A stretch of DNA of 10,485 nucleotides from Saccoglossus kowalevskii (lineage: Eukaryota; Hemichordata; Enteropneusta; Harrimaniidae), in NCBI RefSeq assembly GCF_000003605.2, contig NW_003130355.1, positions 51,134 through 61,618 of the forward strand. The letters run 5' to 3'. This document shows, one piece after another, positions 1 through 10,485 of the stretch. The position numbers were made by a program, and so were the translations under genes. The stretch's first letter is position 1, and each line of letters begins with the position of its first letter. Under the pieces are notes generated by a model. The model made no database searches. It saw nothing but the letters and a program-made list of their open reading frames with translations, and had not been told where the DNA came from.

Positions 1-197
1 ATGCAGGGTGGAAGTGAGGCACGACAAGCTTGTGTCTGCCTGATTGTAAACAACCGGGCGGCTGGCGCTTATTTCTGGTTTCTTATTGACAAAACCACTC
101 AACTCTGATGGCTCTTAATGGAGGGTCAAATGTAACAAATTTTCCCTGAGTGGCTCTTAATTGAGGGTGGCGCTTATTTGCGGATTTTTACGGTATA
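1..197 (-). mobile_element. Probable DNA-transposon terminus with subterminal repeats
   Basis: Related short repeats are packed here. TGGCGCTTATTT occurs at 63-74 and 168-179. An 18-nt motif beginning TGGCTCTTAAT occurs at 109-126 and 151-168 with one mismatch. The block closes with GCGGATTTTTACGGTA at about 180-195. Read on the minus strand, the block begins TACCGTAAAAATCCGC followed by repeats of AAGCGCCA / TAAGAGCCA type. This layout, a terminus followed by repeated subterminal motifs, is common in cut-and-paste DNA transposons. Most of the element would lie to the left of the window. I cannot name the family, and no target duplication or partner end is visible. Confidence 0.4.
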
Positions 198-1739
198 TAC
201 ATTCGCGCCCATATTTTAAATGAATGTGACGTCACCAGTGAAAGATAGTTGAATCTTCTGTTTAGTGGTTATATACTGGTATACACGTGTGATATAACGA
301 TTCCAAAAATGTAATCACACGTGGAGATAGAACCAAGCTGAATATGTATATGTAACGTTTACTTTAATACAGATGTATCTTAATCGTGCGCTTTTCTCAA
401 AAAAATGAAAAAAAATATTAGAAACGTTGAACCAATTACTTACAGCTATTTTGTATTTTAATCACTTATTACCCTAGTAACGGTTCATTAAACATTCACT
501 AATAATCATAACGTCACAATTTATATTTTCTAAATTGCATTATATCACCTACAAGTTGACTGTACGATATGAACTGGTGGGCAGCATATGATTGTACATT
601 GAAACGATCCTATCCTTCTGCCACAGTCATTGATTATATGACATATTCGTTATGACAAGTTAAACCGGAAGTGGTGATATTGAATAGGTCGTGTAACTTC
701 CCCCCTCACATTGCGTATTCCAAAAAAGTGTGAACAAAAGGCAAAAAAACCTTGAAAATCCTCTTCACAATCACTGAACACACTTGTTTACTTTACTGTT
801 ATACTTGTTTTGTTTTTTATATTTTAAAAAATCCACAAAAGTCATGGTGGTAGCACGTGCTGACTTGCATATAGTAGCCACATACCACAAATAAGTTACA
901 AAAACAGAACAAATGAGGACATAAATTAAATTTAGATACAAATAAATACGTTGTGTTATATAAAATGTCAAATTAAAATAAGCACTTGTTGCAAGTACTA
1001 TCGTGTGCACCTGCTAGAATTGTATTAGTAAAAGACTTGTAAAAATGCACACCACCAGAAGCCGCCACCAGGGACATTGAAAGGTCATTCTACTCTCATG
1101 CTGTTCTCGCGTTACAAAAGCATATTTCAGTACATCTGTCATATATGGATGTTTTATTATATATATTTGATGACCAGAAATGTTCATTTGTGATGGCTAC
1201 TTTTCTATGAAACATTTTATAACGCATGGTTAGTCGTTTTGCTTTTCTACAATCATGTAAAATTAAGCAATTTAAATTACTAGGTAATTGTAAAAATAAA
1301 AATGTCCTGCATTTGTTTTTCATCAGTGCTTCAATTAATCGACTTGAATTAGAACATGTAGTATTTATTGCGTAAAACACGTTTCTCGCTGGTTCGGCAT
1401 ATCGGATTGAATTTAAATCGTTGCTATTTGAGCCCTTTTCTTACGAATTCTGTTATTTTTGCTGTCGCATTATTGATAATATAGACTAGCTATTTCACGA
1501 GAAAAATAAGCAGTAAAGCGCCCTTTTGCGGTCAATGATTTTATCTTGATCGCAGATGAGCTGAAATTTTAGTTTCCACTTGGCTCAGTATTGTATTAAA
1601 TTTATGCATAGCTATTTCATATTTGTGTTCAATGCTACCTGAGACACGGTGGATTACATCAACCAATGTTAACCAATTGCCTGAAACCAGTAATGCTATT
1701 TGTAAATTTAGTTTCATTTTGTCGTTCCTACAACATTAG
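198..1739. other. Non-coding region upstream of first recognised exon
   Basis: This stretch is AT-rich with no supported exon. It presumably includes part of the first intron of the CROT-like gene, because the exon at 1740 opens in phase with a split codon. I looked for the expected N-terminal coding exon (the LP.LPVP..L..-L-.YL segment) and did not find it. A 10-bp palindrome GTGACGTCAC at 226-235 contains a CRE core. Minus-strand open frames at 771-1010 and 1096-1380 have the composition of AT-rich noise. Confidence 0.6.
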
Positions 1740-8726
<6,987 letters not shown>

Positions 8727-8869
8727 CACCAACCGAGAAAAAATCAATTGTGATTGATGCACAACTTATATCAACTTAGATTTCACAAGAACATACTTGA
8801 TTGTTTGCCCTAGTTTAGCTACCATGAACACATATAATTAGGGATGAACGAAAAAGTAACACGCCAACA

Positions 8870-8879
8870 AATAAATAAA
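8870..8879 (+). terminator. CROT: Poly(A) signals of CROT-like gene
   Basis: Two overlapping AATAAA hexamers (8870-8875 and 8874-8879) lie about 145 bp after the stop codon on the coding strand. This implies a short 3' UTR ending near 8890-8900. No strong GT-rich downstream element is obvious. Confidence 0.65.
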
Positions 8880-8890
8880 AATTTATAAAC

Positions 8891-9060
8891 ATTATATTAT
8901 AGCATTATCAATACCAGTGGATTTTATGACGTCATTGCAGCAGATTGTTCACGATAATGTATCCCATTATTGAGTATTATATTATAGCATTATCAATACC
9001 AGTGGATTTTATGACGTCATTGCAGCAGATTATTCGCGGTAATGTATTACATTATTGAGC
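8891..9060. repeat. 85-bp tandem duplication with CRE palindromes
   Basis: Two head-to-tail copies, 8891-8975 and 8976-9060, differ at about six positions, all in the second half of the unit. Each holds the motif TCAATACCAGTGGATTTT and a perfect TGACGTCA palindrome (8927-8934 and 9012-9019), the consensus site for CREB/ATF factors. The array begins about 12 bp after the gene's poly(A) signals. Confidence 0.95.
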
Positions 9061-10217
9061 ATCTAGGCCCTGTCCCATGGATATGAATACAATGTTGATT
9101 TCGAAAACGAATAAAGAAGAAACTATTGAAATGGAAGAAATATTGTACGATAACAAGTATTTAATACCACAATCAACATCAAATAAAACGGTCCATAACT
9201 AATAACAGCAGATTTCAATATCGAAATCAGACAATATTTTGAAAGCATCGTCGTCTGCTCTGTAAGCTAACGCGCGTTCGGTTGAAGCGTTCCATCTAGT
9301 ACGCGCGCTTCTAGATTCCGTGACTGATGCTGCTGTCCTGGTGGCCTCCTGATTAGTTCGACTTATCGTGTTGAAGAAGTGAGGCAAAACGAGGATAATT
9401 TATCCAAGCAAATGCAAACGAAATGGGGGTACAATGTATGTCTACGAGTACAGAGAGATGAATTTGTTCTGTTTTTGTACTACAAAATTTGCAAAACGAG
9501 ATCGACGAAAGACCGACGTGACTCTTATTTCCTCGGCGTCGACTCCCGGTAAATGTAACAGTCCGGGCACAGTTTGTATAAATAAATGAAAGTATCCGTG
9601 TTCCCAGGTGTGTATCTGTTTATTTATACAGTGAGATTAAAATCACTGTTGTTCTCCTTCTAGGATGGCTATCATCCATTAGCTTTCCAGTCATGTTCGG
9701 TCGCTCGCTGTACGCCTGTAAGGCTTCGAGTTATTCGTCAAATCACCGGCCTCAAAAATGACCTCTGATTACAGACAGATAATTGCCAATAACATCTACC
9801 TTGATTGTTTGAAAACACTCGTGAGATGGGATAACGGTAGGACTACGTACATGTAACATGTACCCCGGATACACACCCCTACACACAGTTGACCCAGCTA
9901 TCTAGCGTAGCGTAGTGAAAGGCCGCGGCGGACACGGTACGGCGTACCAGTCACGGTGTGCCGTTCCCTCGGACGATCACTACAAGGTTATTCCACACCA
10001 CACGTCAGTCACCCGTTCACCCGCAATGTAAATAAATAAATAAATACAATTATATTTGATGGATTAAAACTAGTTTCTTTATTAGTTTGTCATATGAGAT
10101 TGTGAAAACTATTTCCAGGAAGACATTTTAAATTATTCATATTCACGGGCCAGTGACGTTGAAACTGTTCTGTTCACTGTGGATTTTTCTCAAAATTTTC
10201 CGCTTTTTAGTGGCAGC
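9061..10217. other. Intergenic, locally CpG-rich, no supported gene
   Basis: This stretch is less AT-rich than the rest. CpG clusters occur near 9245-9320 and especially 9900-10010, where CGCGG and CGG motifs repeat. It contains a perfect 7-bp hairpin GTACATG/CATGTAC at 9847-9863, a short AAAT run at about 10029-10046, and the TATA-like inverted pair listed separately. The clusters could mark an unmethylated promoter for a neighbouring gene or transposon interior; I cannot decide between them. Confidence 0.5.
9575..9630. repeat. 12-bp perfect inverted repeat with TATA-like arms
   Basis: TGTATAAATAAA at 9575-9586 is the exact reverse complement of TTTATTTATACA at 9619-9630, with a 32-bp spacer. 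Each arm contains TATAAATA, a TATA-box match, one on each strand, and also AATAAA. A second small hairpin follows directly (CAGTGA/TCACTG, 9629-9648). Confidence 0.8.
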
Positions 10218-10267
10218 AAATCCACTGGTATTGACAACGCTACAAAATAATAACAATAATGAACTCC

Positions 10268-10326
10268 CCGCCAACACATAATGGACTCAAGCACAAAGTG
10301 AGCGTTCACCCATTATGGGTTGGCGG
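10268..10326. repeat. 17-bp hairpin, one mismatch, 25-nt loop
   Basis: CCGCCAACACATAATGG at 10268-10284 pairs with CCATTATGGGTTGGCGG at 10310-10326 at 16 of 17 positions. The loop contains its own GTGA/TCAC stem. It may be a structured RNA element, or a relic of a small inverted-repeat transposon; no function can be assigned. Confidence 0.8.
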
Positions 10327-10417
10327 TGTGGGGAACGTTTAATGTTCTGATACAGGTTTTCGCCCATTCCCAGTGACACTGAAGAAACGCACGGCTCTCG
10401 ATAAACACAAACTCTGT

Positions 10418-10423
10418 TTTATT
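10418..10423 (-). terminator. Possible minus-strand poly(A) signal
   Basis: TTTATT on the plus strand reads AATAAA on the minus strand, and it is followed there by a GT-rich stretch (GTTTGTGTTT). This would suit the 3' end of a gene entering from the right on the minus strand. Only about 60 bp of that gene's end would be in the window, and no coding sequence is recognisable. Confidence 0.25.
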
Positions 10424-10485
10424 TCAACGGAACGGTTTACAAACACTTGTTACATCAGCGACATCTTGAAAATTCTAGAAAACCT

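Larger units (their letters stand above)
8897..10246. mobile_element. Candidate non-autonomous DNA transposon (inverted ends)
   Basis: The sequence from about 8897 (TTATAGCATTATCAATACC, continuing AGTGGATTT) recurs in inverted orientation at about 10218-10246, matching about 25 of 29 positions with a 17-bp perfect core (10218-10234). Three of the differences are A/G transitions. Ends facing each other like this would fit terminal inverted repeats of an element of about 1.35 kb with its left end duplicated. No transposase is seen inside. No clear target duplication was found, so a dispersed repeat motif present by chance in opposite orientations is the alternative. Confidence 0.35.

Noticed and set aside
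771-1010. Minus-strand open frame of 79 residues with hydrophobic stretches, receptor-like at first sight
   Set aside because: Composition is what AT-rich DNA gives by chance (Tyr, Leu, Ile, Phe, Lys); no family motif, no splice context and no neighbouring coding exon on that strand.
1058-1080. GCCGCCACCAGGGAC, partly like a CTCF site
   Set aside because: Matches CCACCAGGG but lacks the GGC half of the core; too weak to call.
1096-1380. Minus-strand open frame of 94 residues
   Set aside because: No recognisable domain and AT-driven residue use. It lies in what is likely first-intron or upstream DNA of the CROT-like gene.
1678-1700. Possible small upstream exon ending at CCAGTAATG
   Set aside because: Donor phase does not fit the exon at 1740, the implied intron would be about 40 bp, and the peptide does not resemble the CROT N-terminus.
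9199-9387. Minus-strand open frame of 62 residues rich in Arg, Thr, Ser and Ala
   Set aside because: More coding-like in composition than other stray frames, but it starts at a TTG, shows no known domain and has no clear splice partners. CpG-rich DNA explains its residue use. RNA evidence would be needed to revive it.
9554-9630. TG...CA segment with TATA-like box and AATAAA, resembling a solo LTR
   Set aside because: Only about 77 bp, with no flanking target duplication, primer-binding site or second copy.

Overview
This window comes from an animal nuclear genome. It is AT-rich, and its one clear gene is split into many short exons joined by GT-AG introns, with the reading frame intact across every junction. 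No bacterial-style gene or ribosome-binding site is seen. Microsatellite and transposon-like repeats suggest a non-vertebrate metazoan, possibly marine, but the species cannot be named from the sequence.

Positions 1740 to 8726 (+ strand) hold 14 exons of a choline/carnitine acyltransferase. It most resembles peroxisomal carnitine O-octanoyltransferase (CROT). These exons encode 581 residues and a stop codon. They include the catalytic histidine (first codon of the exon at 5296), the carnitine-binding Tyr, Thr and Arg, and the Ser-Thr-Ser motif. The first roughly 40 residues of a CROT-type protein are missing, so the start exon or exons lie upstream of the window or were not recognised in 1-1739. 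Introns run from 88 to 873 bp. One carries a long TTTA microsatellite that reaches to within 8 bp of its splice acceptor.

Positions 1-1739 are non-coding as far as I can tell. The first 200 bp look like the end of a DNA transposon with subterminal repeats. Downstream of the gene, a pair of poly(A) signals at 8870-8879 is followed by an 85-bp tandem duplication that contains perfect cAMP-response-element palindromes. A 29-bp motif from that duplication recurs in inverted orientation near 10218-10246, so a non-autonomous transposon of about 1.35 kb may span 8897-10246. The interior of this span is locally CpG-rich and has hairpins and a TATA-like inverted pair, but no gene that I can support. 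The last 160 bp hold another hairpin and a possible minus-strand poly(A) signal.

The most notable points in the gene are a C-terminal extension that seems to lose the expected peroxisomal targeting tripeptide, a Gly-to-Ser change in the HGRTET motif, an in-frame alternative acceptor before the last exon, and a run of four frame-neutral exons that includes the catalytic one.
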